Shown here in pieces: positions 1 to 6,811 of a stretch of DNA of 38,536 nucleotides. How positions within the stretch are numbered: position 1 is the first letter of the stretch; each line of letters opens with the position of its first letter. Origin of the DNA: JAVVUQ01 sp036653075 (GTDB lineage Bacteria; Bacillota; Clostridia; Christensenellales; CAG-314); the NCBI GenBank assembly GCA_036653075.1, contig JAVVUQ010000006.1:1-38536 (forward strand), given 5' to 3'. The position numbers were made by a program, and so were the translations under genes. Under the pieces are notes generated by a model. It worked only from the letters and a program-made list of their open reading frames with translations, was not told the origin of the DNA and did not search any database.

Positions 1-120
1 ATATCATTATTTATAATATCATTATTTATAATATCATTATTTATAATATATAATTATTTATACTTTCATTATTTATACTTTCATTATTTATACTATCATT
101 TTTTATAATATCATTAATTG
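1..120. repeat. 15-bp tandem repeat, eight degenerate units
   Basis: Three exact copies of ATATCATTATTTATA occupy 1-45. The same 15-bp period then continues with drifted units (for example TACTTTCATTATTTA at 61-75 and again at 76-90) to about 120. The array may run off the left edge. The rest of the stretch to 316 is AT-rich with further TTTATTATTTA-like motifs, and I see no gene in it. Confidence 0.85.
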
Positions 121-316
121 TAATATTTCTATTACAGCTATATCATTATATATAATCTTTATTATTTAATAATATTTATTATTTATAATATTTTTTATTT
201 AATAATATTTATTATTTATAAGATATCTAAGTATCAAGTTTTTTAAAAATCGCAGTTATATTTAGTGTTGTTTTAAGTTTTACTTACTTTTGATTTTTGG
301 CATTTTTTCTTATTTA

Positions 317-694
317 TTAAAATTTATTATTTCTTTTCTCAGATGAAAAAGCATTATCAAAAATAGCGCTGATTCTATTTCTTTCTTTAAAGGAATCTTG
401 CGGAGTATATTTTATATAATCGTTTACCGTGCGTTGCATATTTCTCATTTCTTCAGCGCTTGGAGTATAGTGATTCATAGCATTTTCAATCACTTCATCA
501 AGATTGGAGAGATTTATGGCATTTTCAATCACTTCATCAAGGTTTTCAAGATTAACATTAAAATTATTGTATTTGAAATTCAAATCAATATTTGAGATTT
601 TTTTTATGATTTTTAATTTATCATTTAACGCATCATCAATTTTACTTCCTAAATTTTTCAAATTGATATTAAATTCTCTACTGTTTTTTTTCAT
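317..694 (-). CDS. Hypothetical protein, 125 aa, with an internal 13-residue duplication
   Basis: I do not recognise this protein. It starts with ATG at 694 behind a good ribosome binding site (AAAGGTGATGAGAA before the ATG). It is hydrophilic, Asn/Lys/Glu/Ile-rich, and has no signal peptide, membrane segment or cysteine. The sequence NLDEVIENA occurs twice about 13 residues apart (roughly residues 51-73). The underlying DNA shows a 39-bp direct duplication, with near-identical copies starting at 481 and 520, so the duplication looks recent. The C-terminal part (NYTPSAEE-like to KERNRISAIFDNAF) looks helical. It is the last gene of a run of same-strand genes led by an unknown protein and a sigma factor, each with its own Shine-Dalgarno, so co-expression is possible but not shown. 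A function cannot be given. Confidence 0.75.
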   Translation of the reverse strand: MKKNSREFNINLKNLGSKIDDALNDKLKIIKKISNIDLNFKYNNFNVNLENLDEVIENAINLSNLDEVIENAMNHYTPSAEEMRNMQRTVNDYIKYTPQDSFKERNRISAIFDNAFSSEKRNNKF

Positions 695-796
695 TTCTCA
701 TCACCTTTTTATAATTGTTTTTTGCATTTTAACAATTTTTATATAAATTATATTTTATAATTATAATATCGCATATTTTTTTCTATTTGTTTTTAT

Positions 797-864
797 AATC
801 CCTATTAAAAAAATTCAAATCAAACTTCATATAATGTTCTATTTTCCTGATAAAAATAGGGATT
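797..864 (-). terminator. Widely spaced 10-bp inverted repeat after the 60-aa gene
   Basis: AATCCCTATT at 797-806 is the exact inverse of AATAGGGATT at 855-864, starting just 4 bases beyond the stop codon of the 60-residue gene. The loop is about 48 bases and contains a run of seven T on the minus strand. It could be a weak terminator or mRNA 3' hairpin between the small gene and the 125-residue gene. The long loop makes a classical intrinsic terminator uncertain. Confidence 0.35.
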
Positions 865-868
865 AATC

Positions 869-1051
869 TCATTTTAAGCAACGTACTAAACTGTATGTTG
901 TATAGGAATATTGATTAGTAGTGGTATATTCGTCGACTATTTCCACTCTATCTGACCATACCTTTTTTACATCTTCTTTATTTAAGTAATTAATTATTGG
1001 TTGCTCATAGTTAAAGTTATTTAATTCTAATTCTAATTCTAAATTTTTCAT
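869..1051 (-). CDS. Small hypothetical protein, 60 aa, paralog of the 57-aa neighbour
   Basis: The likely start is the ATG at 1051 (MKNLELELEL), because an ATG 15 bases upstream overlaps the GGAGG ribosome binding site that serves this one. The protein is small, acidic to neutral, and has no signal peptide. It aligns over its whole length with the 57-residue product of 1127-1300: both begin MKNL, continue with YEQ, and share a core of W, Asp, basic residue, then E-I-(V/I)-D-(E/D)-Y-T and a Tyr-rich tail (NQYSYTT here, AKYDYIT there). The single Cys near the C-terminus is not shared. I do not know the family. Small paralogs of this kind can be peptide precursors, regulators or toxins, but no modification enzyme, transporter or toxin signature is nearby, so none is claimed. 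Confidence 0.7.
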   Translation of the reverse strand: MKNLELELELNNFNYEQPIINYLNKEDVKKVWSDRVEIVDEYTTTNQYSYTTYSLVRCLK

Positions 1052-1097
1052 ATTCTTTTCCTCCATTATTTAATATTTAATATTTAATTCGTTTTTT

Positions 1098-1122
1098 ACA
1101 TCAATGTCTTTTACATCAATGT
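1098..1122. repeat. Two palindromic ACATCAATGT boxes, 15-bp period
   Basis: ACATCAATGT (arms ACAT/ATGT) occurs at 1098-1107 and again at 1113-1122, directly upstream of the 60-residue gene and downstream of the 57-residue gene. It could be an operator pair or just a short tandem duplication like others in this window. Confidence 0.55.
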
Positions 1123-1126
1123 TTTT

Positions 1127-1300
1127 TTACAACAAATAACGATCTGCAATTGCAGCGGTTATATAATCATATTTTGCATTTGCCGTATAATCATCGATGA
1201 TTTCTGCTTTATCTTCCCACATTTTTTTTGAATAATCTTTCTTTGGAAGATTCGGTACTAATTGTTCATAATCAATTCTATCTGACACTAAGTTTTTCAT
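1127..1300 (-). CDS. Small hypothetical protein, 57 aa, paralog of the 60-aa neighbour
   Basis: This short gene reads from ATG at 1300 to TAA at 1127 and has a clear ribosome binding site (AAAGGAGAAAAAT before the ATG). The product starts MKNLVSDRIDYEQL and contains KKMWEDKAEIIDDYT followed by AKYDYIT. It matches the 60-residue protein encoded just downstream over the full length, including MKNL, YEQ, the Trp-Asp pair, the EI-D-YT core and the Tyr-rich tail. Two neighbouring reading frames with conserved protein sequence but diverged DNA is good evidence that both are real genes. The gene lies 86 bases after the sigma factor stop, behind short AACAATAA-like repeats. The function is unknown; it has no cysteine and no secretion signal. 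Confidence 0.72.
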   Translation of the reverse strand: MKNLVSDRIDYEQLVPNLPKKDYSKKMWEDKAEIIDDYTANAKYDYITAAIADRYLL

Positions 1301-1386
1301 ATATTTTTCTCCTTTTTATTTATTATTAATATTTTTATTGTTCTTATTGTTTTTATTGTTTTATAATAATTTTATATTTTTATATT

Positions 1387-1890
1387 TTAAACGCCATCTT
1401 TTACTGTTATGCCTTCGCTTTGTAGCGCTTGCGCAAATCTTGAGCGAGCCGATGATAATCGAGTTCTTGCTGTTGAATCGCCTACGCCAATAATTTTGCC
1501 TATTTCATCGCTTGTAAATCCTGCGTTTTTAAGTATTAAAATTTCTTTATCTGCTTTTGACAAACTATTTAAAGCATTATTGATAGTTATTGTTTGTAAG
1601 CTTTTTTCATCGTTTTGTGTTGTTACCGCAGTTGTTTCAAAAAGTTCTTCCGTTACAGGCGCTGTCATTGTGCTTCTGAGGTAATCATTTTTGATGTTTA
1701 CTGTAATTTTGAAAATCCAAGCGCGCCACGAACTTGGCACAAAGTAATGATTGTTCGATAAATGACGATATAGTTTTATGAAAACTTGTTGTGTTAAGTC
1801 TTCAGCGATATCTCGGTTAAAGCACACACAAAAATAGCTGTATACGCTTTTCATATATTCTTCATATAAACTTTCAAATAATTCTTTCAT
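1387..1890 (-). CDS. ECF-type sigma-70 family RNA polymerase sigma factor
   Basis: The protein (167 aa from the ATG at 1890) has the two-domain layout of ECF sigma factors. Region 2 covers about residues 5-80, with ESLYEEYMKSVYSYF, the acidic DIAEDLTQQVFIKLYR core typical of region 2.2-2.3, and a WIFKITVNIKNDYLR segment as in region 2.4. Region 4 covers about residues 108-160, with LSKADKEILIL, GFTSDEIGKIIGVGDSTAR and SARSRFAQAL forming the helix-turn-helix that reads the -35 element. An in-frame TTG at 1944 would add 18 residues but has no visible ribosome binding site and does not look like family sequence. No anti-sigma factor with a membrane segment is adjacent. Neighbours are a 221-residue unknown protein upstream and two small paralogs downstream, which may be its targets or partners by inference. 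Confidence 0.88.
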   Translation of the reverse strand: MKELFESLYEEYMKSVYSYFCVCFNRDIAEDLTQQVFIKLYRHLSNNHYFVPSSWRAWIFKITVNIKNDYLRSTMTAPVTEELFETTAVTTQNDEKSLQTITINNALNSLSKADKEILILKNAGFTSDEIGKIIGVGDSTARTRLSSARSRFAQALQSEGITVKDGV

Positions 1891-2048
1891 TGTTTTCTCA
1901 ACTTTTGTTCTTATAATAGCTATTACTATGAACTCACCATTCAATTTAATATTAAATCGAATTTATTTAATTAGTAGATTTCAGGATTTATTAATCATTT
2001 CAATATCTAATTTATAGTATTAAGTAAAATCAAAGCCTATTTTTAAAT

Positions 2049-2714
2049 TTAGTCTATTTCGTCTACTTCTACTTTATTGCCAAATATCGCAACGTTTGAG
2101 ATATAACCAGCCAATTTTATGGAACAAACAATTTTGTTCATCGCAACTAATATAACCTTAGTTTTTTCTATTTCATCAACAGTTACACGTGATTCAATTT
2201 GTATTTTATTCCCTGCTACGATAACTGTTTTTGGCTTTATATAATCTAAAAACCTTTCGCTTATACATACTTTATTGTCATAAGACAACATTCTTTCAGC
2301 ATCAATGTAATAACGCTTTCCGTTTATAATTGGAAACTCTAACGCTGTATTTCCTTTCATAGATTCTTGTAGTAACAACATACCATTCATTATTACAATG
2401 CCTTTTGTCGTTGGTTTAACGTCTTTTATAAAACAAACGCCGTTAACGCATACCACTGTGCATTGATCCTTAAAGTCATCATCTGTCAATTCTGTAATTC
2501 CGTTAAAGACTTTTATTTTATCATCTTTGTCTAATTCTATTGTCGCAGCTACTTCTTCCATTGGTATTTGGCGCAATGCTTGAAATAATTCTTCATCGCA
2601 CTCTTTTGGAAATACAACTAATGCGACGTCTTCTATTATTCTAATATTTGCAGCCTCGCTAACGCTTCTAACTTTTCTTAAATCATAATATGGTAAATCT
2701 CTTATCTCTGTCAT
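2049..2714 (-). CDS. Hypothetical beta-rich protein, 221 aa, beside the sigma factor
   Basis: I do not recognise the family. Translation starts at ATG 2714 behind AAAGGAGAATAGAAAA. The protein has no signal peptide or membrane segment. Its sequence is a series of short hydrophobic strands separated by Asn-Gly or Gly-Asn turns (KVFNGI, VCVNGVCFI, IVIMNGMLLL, FPIINGKRYYI, VIVAGNKIQI, AIFGNKVEV), a spacing that suggests a beta-solenoid or bactofilin-like fold; this is an impression, not a domain match. It is acidic at both ends and carries four to five scattered cysteines. It precedes the ECF sigma factor by about 160 bases on the same strand, so it could be a partner or regulator, but no anti-sigma signature is visible. 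Confidence 0.7.
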   Translation of the reverse strand: MTEIRDLPYYDLRKVRSVSEAANIRIIEDVALVVFPKECDEELFQALRQIPMEEVAATIELDKDDKIKVFNGITELTDDDFKDQCTVVCVNGVCFIKDVKPTTKGIVIMNGMLLLQESMKGNTALEFPIINGKRYYIDAERMLSYDNKVCISERFLDYIKPKTVIVAGNKIQIESRVTVDEIEKTKVILVAMNKIVCSIKLAGYISNVAIFGNKVEVDEID

Positions 2715-3025
2715 TTTTCTATTCTCCTTTATAAATGTTATTTATTTTTAAAGTAACTCATTCATTTTGTTTGTTAACCTTTACACTTATAAAGACGTAT
2801 GCTCTTTTGATTCTGTCCGATTTTTATAAAATATTTTTTAATAAAGTTTTTTTGCGCGCAATACGCATTATGCAATTTCTTTTTTTTGTCAATAATTCAA
2901 TTTTTATCTTTGCTCTTTTTGTTATGAATTATCCTATTTATAATTGCATATATAATATCTTTATATACGCATCTATAATTATCGTTATACTACGCATCTT
3001 TAATTATTAAAAAAGCGCAAATAAA
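2715..3025. other. AT-rich spacer without a supported gene
   Basis: This spacer lies between rplL and the 221-residue gene. It contains two imperfect copies of TACGCATCTATAATTAT near 2967-3005. A plus-strand reading frame of 91 codons is present, but it encodes only Phe/Ile/Leu-rich low-complexity sequence and has no convincing ribosome binding site. The promoter of the 221-residue gene should lie here but I cannot name it. Confidence 0.6.
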
Positions 3026-3070
3026 ATACACCTAAATAACACTATAAATAATAGCGTGATTTGGGTGTAT
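3026..3070 (-). terminator. Intrinsic terminator of the rpmG-rplL operon
   Basis: ATACACCTAAAT (3026-3037) pairs with ATTTGGGTGTAT (3059-3070) through 12 bp with one G-U pair. Further pairing of CACTAT with ATAGCGTG is possible inside. On the minus strand the stem is followed by TTTTATTT and then a T run. It lies about 100 bases after the rplL stop. Confidence 0.75.
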
Positions 3071-3170
3071 AAAAGCTTAATTATGTTATCATAACATCAC
3101 AGTTGTTATATGTTAATACATACAAGGTAATGTCACTAATATATAAAATTCACTAACTCAATGGTTAAAA

Positions 3171-3542
3171 TTATTGAAGTTCTACTACTGCGCCTGCTGC
3201 TTTAAGCTTTTCAGCGATTTGTTCAGCAAATTCTTTAGGTTGAGCTTCTTTAACTGTGCTTGGAACTTTATCTACAATTGCTTTAGCTTCGATAAGTCCT
3301 AACGCTGTAATTTCACGAATAGCCTTGATAACGCTAATCTTGTTGGGTCCAACTTCTTTCAATACTACGTTGAATTCTGTCTTTTCTTCAACAACTGGAG
3401 CTGCTACGCCACCCTCTGCCGCTACTACTGTAGCTGCCGCTGCGGAAACGCCAAATTCGGTTTCCAATGCTTTAACTAATTCATTTAATTCTAAAACGGT
3501 TAAGGTTTTTACCTCTTCCACAAACTTCTTGATGTCTGCCAT
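3171..3542 (-). CDS. rplL: 50S ribosomal protein L7/L12
   Basis: L7/L12 forms the dimeric stalk of the large subunit that recruits and stimulates the GTPase factors EF-Tu, EF-G and IF2. The 123-residue product has the normal length. The N-terminal dimerisation helices (ADIKKFVEEVKTLTVLELNELVKALE) are followed by an Ala/Val-rich hinge (about residues 33-55) and the C-terminal domain with EFNVVL, KISVIKAIREITALGL, EAKAIVDKVPSTVKE and an AEKLKAAGAVVEL end. The start ATG at 3542 is preceded by AAGGAGAATAAAATA. It is the last gene of the operon and is followed by a terminator. Its coupling to L10 by the leader upstream of rplJ is typical. In most Bacillota rpoB comes next, but not here. Confidence 0.97.
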   Translation of the reverse strand: MADIKKFVEEVKTLTVLELNELVKALETEFGVSAAAATVVAAEGGVAAPVVEEKTEFNVVLKEVGPNKISVIKAIREITALGLIEAKAIVDKVPSTVKEAQPKEFAEQIAEKLKAAGAVVELQ

Positions 3543-3648
3543 TATTTTATTCTCCTTATGATAATTTCGATATTAATTATGTTATTTTACCTTTACAAAT
3601 ATCTTCCAAACGGTCATATTTGTTTTTTGTTATATTTAAAATTTCCTA

Positions 3649-4152
3649 CTAAGCTTCTACTGGAGCTGACGCTTTTTGCGCTGCTTGGTCAATAACAACT
3701 GCTAAGTTGCGTATCGGCGCTTGTAATACATTGCATAGCATTGACAATAATGTGATTTTGCTTGGTACTTTTGATAACGCTTTCATTGTGGTTTCATTGC
3801 AAAATGATTTGTCTACTAATCCACATTTAATTGACATCTTGTTAAGTCTTGTAATAGCGTCGTTTGCAACCTTTATCGGTAAAATTGAATCGCTATATCC
3901 AAACGCTATCGCTGTTGGTCCTTGTAACAATTCGTCAAATTCGGTATATCCAAGTTCGTTTAACGCAATTCTTACCATTGTGTTTTTAACAACTTTATAT
4001 TCGATTCCGTTTTCTCTAAACTCTTTTCTTAAAGCTGTATCTAACTCAACTGTTAATCCACGATAGTCTATTACAACCATTGATGCGCATTTTTCTATTT
4101 TAGCTTTAATATCTTCGATTACTATCTCTTTCTGTTTTTTAATTTCGTTCAC
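3649..4152 (-). CDS. rplJ: 50S ribosomal protein L10
   Basis: L10 anchors the L7/L12 dimers on the ribosome and, as the L10-L7/L12 complex, represses its own mRNA. The 167-residue protein begins with a GTG codon at 4152, set by a strong AAAGGAGG site ten bases upstream. Family sequence is clear: an N-terminal KKQKEIVIEDIKAKIE helix, SMVVIDYRGLTV, LRKEFRENGIEYKVVKNTMVRIAL, a GPTAIAFGY segment near residue 80 and the LQAPIRNLAVVIDQ helix near the C-terminus that carries the L7/L12 binding surface. rplL starts about 106 bases downstream. An L10 leader RNA lies immediately upstream. Confidence 0.97.
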   Translation of the reverse strand: MNEIKKQKEIVIEDIKAKIEKCASMVVIDYRGLTVELDTALRKEFRENGIEYKVVKNTMVRIALNELGYTEFDELLQGPTAIAFGYSDSILPIKVANDAITRLNKMSIKCGLVDKSFCNETTMKALSKVPSKITLLSMLCNVLQAPIRNLAVVIDQAAQKASAPVEA

Positions 4153-4195
4153 GATTATTCCTCCTTTATATATTTTTGTCCTTTTCGACTATTAT

Positions 4196-4293
4196 ATAAA
4201 ATGCCCTTATACCAAATAGTACAAGGGCGCTTGTTACACACTTTGTACCTCGGCAAGATTTATTGTGACTTGCTGTCTACGGAACAGGGGCTT
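4196..4293 (-). promoter_or_regulatory. Ribosomal protein L10 leader with attenuator hairpin
   Basis: On the minus strand the spacer between rplA and rplJ holds the hallmark CCGTAGACAGCAAG, then a loop, then CTTGCCGAGGTAC. This is the conserved core of the Bacillota L10 leader, where GCAAG pairs with CTTGC and the flanks form the kink-turn-like binding site of the L10-L7/L12 complex. It is followed by a GCCCTTGTAC/GTATAAGGGC hairpin (4203-4228, one G-U pair) and ATTTTATA, which looks like the attenuator. Autoregulation is established for the family; the hairpin role here is inferred. Confidence 0.9.
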
Positions 4294-4350
4294 TTATTTA
4301 ATTATAAATACATACCAATAGCTTTGCTTTTCTTTCAATTAACTTAATTA

Positions 4351-5037
4351 TTAACCTTTATAGTTAATCCTAAGTCCAGGTCCCATTGTAGCGCTAATTG
4401 ATACGCTCTTAATATATGTGCCTTTTGATGCCGCTGGTTTTGCTTTTACAATAGCGTCCATCAAAACTCTAAAGTTTTCAGCAAGCTTATCTTGTCCGAA
4501 ACTCTTTTTACCAAATATAACGTGGCATATCGCTGTTTTATCTACACGATATTCAACTTTACCTGATTTAACGTCGTTAATCGCTTTAGCTACGTCCATA
4601 GTAACTGTTCCGCTCTTTGGGTTAGGCATTAATCCTTTTGGACCTAACGCTTTACCAATTCTTCCTACGAGTCCCATCATATCTGGTGTCGTAATACATA
4701 CGTCAAATCCAAACCAGTTGGTATCTTTAATCTTTGCTATCATATCTTCTGCGCCAACAAAATCTGCGCCCGCTTTTACCGCTTCATCTGCTTTAGCGCC
4801 TTTAGCGATTACTAATACTCTAACAGTTTTACCCGTTCCATTTGGAAGTACCACTACGCCTCTAACTTGTTGGTCAGCGTGTCTTGGATCTACGCCTAAT
4901 CTTATATGGATTTCCATAGTTTCGTCAAACTTAGCTTTCGCCGTTTCAAGTGCTAACTTTATCGCTTCGTCCGTTTCATATTGTTTGGACCTTTCATAAA
5001 GTTTAAGAGAATCATTATAATTTTTTCCGTGTTTCAT
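4351..5037 (-). CDS. rplA: 50S ribosomal protein L1
   Basis: L1 forms the mobile L1 stalk next to the ribosomal E site, and in many bacteria it also represses its own operon mRNA. The 228-residue product is full length. Landmarks are an N-terminal DEAIKLALETAKAKFDETME helix, IHIRLGVDPRHADQQVRG, VVLPNGTGK, GADFVGAEDMIAKI, the hinge motif GRIGKALGPKGLMPNPKSGTV and a C-terminal SKGTYIKSVSISATMGPG end. The start ATG at 5037 follows AGGAGGCAAAT, and the TAG stop of rplK lies inside that ribosome binding region, so the two genes are probably translationally coupled. Confidence 0.97.
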   Translation of the reverse strand: MKHGKNYNDSLKLYERSKQYETDEAIKLALETAKAKFDETMEIHIRLGVDPRHADQQVRGVVVLPNGTGKTVRVLVIAKGAKADEAVKAGADFVGAEDMIAKIKDTNWFGFDVCITTPDMMGLVGRIGKALGPKGLMPNPKSGTVTMDVAKAINDVKSGKVEYRVDKTAICHVIFGKKSFGQDKLAENFRVLMDAIVKAKPAASKGTYIKSVSISATMGPGLRINYKG

Positions 5038-5046
5038 ATTTGCCTC

Positions 5047-5472
5047 CTAACCCTCTACTACTACGCCCATACTTCTACAAGTACCGGCTACCATCGAACA
5101 AGCAGCTTCTACGCTTGCCGCATTTAAGTCAACCATTTTCAATTTTGCAATTTCTTCAATTTGCGCTTTTGTAATTTTAGCTACCTTATCCTTATTAGGA
5201 CGAGCTGATGCTGCCTCTATCTTGCAAGCCTTTTTAATAAGCACTGAAGCTGGCGGCGTCTTTAAAATAAACGTGAATGAACGATCTTGATAAACCGTAA
5301 CTATTACAGGTATAATTAATCCTGCTTTATCGCTTGTCTTTGCGTTAAACTCCTTAGTAAAACTCGGAATATTAATTCCGTGTGGACCTAACGCGCTTCC
5401 TACCGGTGGCGCTGGAGTAGCTTTTCCGGCAGGCAACTGTAACTTTACAATTGCTGTAATCTTCTTTGCCAT
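5047..5472 (-). CDS. rplK: 50S ribosomal protein L11
   Basis: L11 makes up the base of the GTPase-associated centre with 23S rRNA, is the target of thiostrepton, and is needed for RelA-type stringent response. The start is the ATG at 5472 (MAKKITAIVKLQLPAGKATP), preceded by GGAGGAAATT; the reading frame stays open 24 codons further up but that part is not family-like. The 141-residue length is standard. Family landmarks are PAPPVGSALGPHGINI, FTKEFNAKT, the Pro-rich FTFILKTPPASVLIKKA linker between the two domains, and a C-terminal domain ending AGTCRSMGVVVEG, where GT-RSMG contacts rRNA. Confidence 0.97.
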   Translation of the reverse strand: MAKKITAIVKLQLPAGKATPAPPVGSALGPHGINIPSFTKEFNAKTSDKAGLIIPVIVTVYQDRSFTFILKTPPASVLIKKACKIEAASARPNKDKVAKITKAQIEEIAKLKMVDLNAASVEAACSMVAGTCRSMGVVVEG

Positions 5473-5781
5473 AATTTCCTCCAAATCTGTGGTATTGCGG
5501 GAATTAAATATTTTTCCCTTCCACTTTGCAACTAAATAAGTCATACATTTTTACTAACTTCATAATAAAATGTACGCTATTAACTGCCATATATAAAAAC
5601 GCTTTTTCATAACAAACATTTTCTTTGCTTGCTATAATTAACGCTATTACCAATATTATTTCCTAACTCAACTTAACAATCTTTTCATAATAAATATATT
5701 GATTTTTAAATATAGTTTAAATCAAATTTATATAATAACTACTATTTCCATTAATTTATTATATTTGCCAACCAAATATTT
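5473..5781. other. Leader and spacer between nusG and rplK
   Basis: This 309-base stretch has no gene. On the minus strand GGGAA, ten bases, then TTCCC forms a small hairpin just upstream of the rplK ribosome binding site. A weak promoter-like pair (TTGAGT, 16 bases, TAATAG) is present about 5650, too poor to assert. The long AT-rich spacing inside an otherwise tight operon suggests an extra promoter or leader for rplK-rplA, but nothing is decisive. Confidence 0.4.
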
Positions 5782-6315
5782 TTATACCAAATTGCCAATA
5801 GATTCTATTTGTATAAAGTCCATATCAACATTTGTTTCCCTTCCGAAAAACAATAGAGCCACGTTAACTTTTTGATGTTCTTTATCGATAGTCTTTATTT
5901 CACCTACCATTCCCTCAAAAGGCCCCGATACAACTTTAACTTTGTCGCCAACAACCATAGTGAAATTGGTTACTTTTGTTTCTAAATGCAAACGCTTCAC
6001 TTCTTCAGCCGATAAAGGCCACGCTTTACCACTTGGTCCAACAAATCCAGTCACACCTCGAGTATTGGTCAATAAAAACCATATCTGCGACGAATACACT
6101 AACTTTACATACACATAACAAGGGAATATCTTATTCTCAATCACTCGCTGCTTACCATTCTTTTCTTCGATAATCTGCTCGGTTGGAATAACAATATCAG
6201 TAATTATATCCTGTAAATTATTGTTTTCAGCCATTTGCTCTAAATTGGCTTTTACTATATTTTCATATCCTGCATATGTATGCAGTAGATACCATTTTGC
6301 TTCTTCGCTCATCAT
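5782..6315 (-). CDS. nusG: Transcription termination/antitermination factor NusG
   Basis: NusG binds RNA polymerase across the clamp, affects pausing and couples transcription to translation or Rho. The 177-residue protein has the N-terminal NGN domain (WYLLHTYAGYENIVKANLEQ, then DIVIPTEQ, FPCYVYVKL and NTRGVTGFVGP) and the C-terminal KOW domain (VVGDKVKVVSGPFEGMVGEI, about residues 120-140, then VNVALLFFGRET and a final strand). The length is typical. It overlaps the secE stop by four bases in an ATGA arrangement, so translational coupling is likely. The first two codons are both ATG; either could serve as start. Confidence 0.97.
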   Translation of the reverse strand: MMSEEAKWYLLHTYAGYENIVKANLEQMAENNNLQDIITDIVIPTEQIIEEKNGKQRVIENKIFPCYVYVKLVYSSQIWFLLTNTRGVTGFVGPSGKAWPLSAEEVKRLHLETKVTNFTMVVGDKVKVVSGPFEGMVGEIKTIDKEHQKVNVALLFFGRETNVDMDFIQIESIGNLV

Positions 6316-6536
6316 TTCGTCCCGACTAATAATTGGAAAAGTCCCAATAAACCAGCATCCATTGCGCTTACAACAATTGTAAATAACAATACTACCAACA
6401 AAACAACTCCCGTATTCTTTATAACTTCAGGGAATGTAGGCCAAGACACTTTCTTGAACTCAGACCAACTACGCTTGAGCCACGCTCCCATACGCTTAAA
6501 TATATTAGGTTTCTTTTCTTCAACTGAATTTGCCAT
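6312..6536 (-). CDS. secE: Preprotein translocase subunit SecE
   Basis: SecE clamps the two halves of the SecY channel in the cytoplasmic membrane. The 74-residue product has the short single-span form usual in Gram-positive bacteria: a basic cytoplasmic segment, an amphipathic RSWSEFKKVSWPTFPEVIK helix with the conserved W-P pair, and one membrane helix (NTGVVLLVVLLFTIVVSAMDAGL, split by no charge) to the end. It begins at ATG 6536 behind AAGGATGGGTAAAT and ends in TGA that overlaps the nusG start. It follows rpmG by about 40 bases. Confidence 0.95.
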   Translation of the reverse strand: MANSVEEKKPNIFKRMGAWLKRSWSEFKKVSWPTFPEVIKNTGVVLLVVLLFTIVVSAMDAGLLGLFQLLVGTK

Positions 6537-6575
6537 ATTTACCCATCCTTATTCGTTTTTCAACGACAGTATATG

Positions 6576-6743
6576 CTATTTCGCCTCTTTATGAACTGTA
6601 TGCTTTTTGCAGAAAGGACAATATTTCTTTAATTCTAACCTGTCTACTGTGTTTTTCTTGTTCTTCATATTATCATAATTACGTTGCTTACATTCTGAAC
6701 ACGCCAACGTAATCTTGACACGAGAACCTTTTGCGTTTGCCAT
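6576..6743 (-). CDS. rpmG: 50S ribosomal protein L33, zinc-binding type
   Basis: L33 is a small large-subunit protein near the E site. The start is ATG 6743 (MANAKGSRVKITLACSEC), preceded by GGAGGTAACAATA; upstream codons in the frame are not part of the family. The 55-residue product keeps both Cys pairs of the zinc form (CSEC near residue 15 and CPFC near residue 43), along with KQRNY, KNKKNTVDRLELKKY and a KKHTVHKE end. It is the first gene of the operon and lies just downstream of a strong promoter. Confidence 0.96.
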   Translation of the reverse strand: MANAKGSRVKITLACSECKQRNYDNMKNKKNTVDRLELKKYCPFCKKHTVHKEAK

Positions 6744-6787
6744 TATTGTTACCTCCGTTTGCTGTGCCAAAGCGCAACAAAAAAATT

Positions 6788-6805
6788 ACACTCCCACAAG
6801 AGTGC
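6788..6805 (-). promoter_or_regulatory. 5'-terminal hairpin of the rpmG-secE-nusG transcript
   Basis: GCACTC, loop TTGTGG, GAGTGT forms a 6-bp stem with one G-U pair on the minus strand, followed by AATTTTTTT. By position it begins at the predicted transcription start of the promoter 6812-6840. It may protect the 5' end of the mRNA or act as an early attenuator. Only the sequence pattern supports it. Confidence 0.5.
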
Positions 6806-6811
6806 TTATAT

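Noticed and set aside
869..1300. Small paralogs as RiPP (peptide natural product) precursors
   Set aside because: No modification enzyme, recognition-element protein, protease or exporter is near, and only one of the two has a cysteine.
2735..3010. Plus-strand 91-codon open frame in the rplL spacer
   Set aside because: It codes Phe/Ile/Leu-rich low-complexity sequence as expected from AT-rich DNA, has no ribosome binding site and overlaps imperfect DNA repeats.
4418..4999. Plus-strand 193-codon frame opposite rplA
   Set aside because: It is antisense to a certain ribosomal protein gene; the long frame is a shadow of its codon use.
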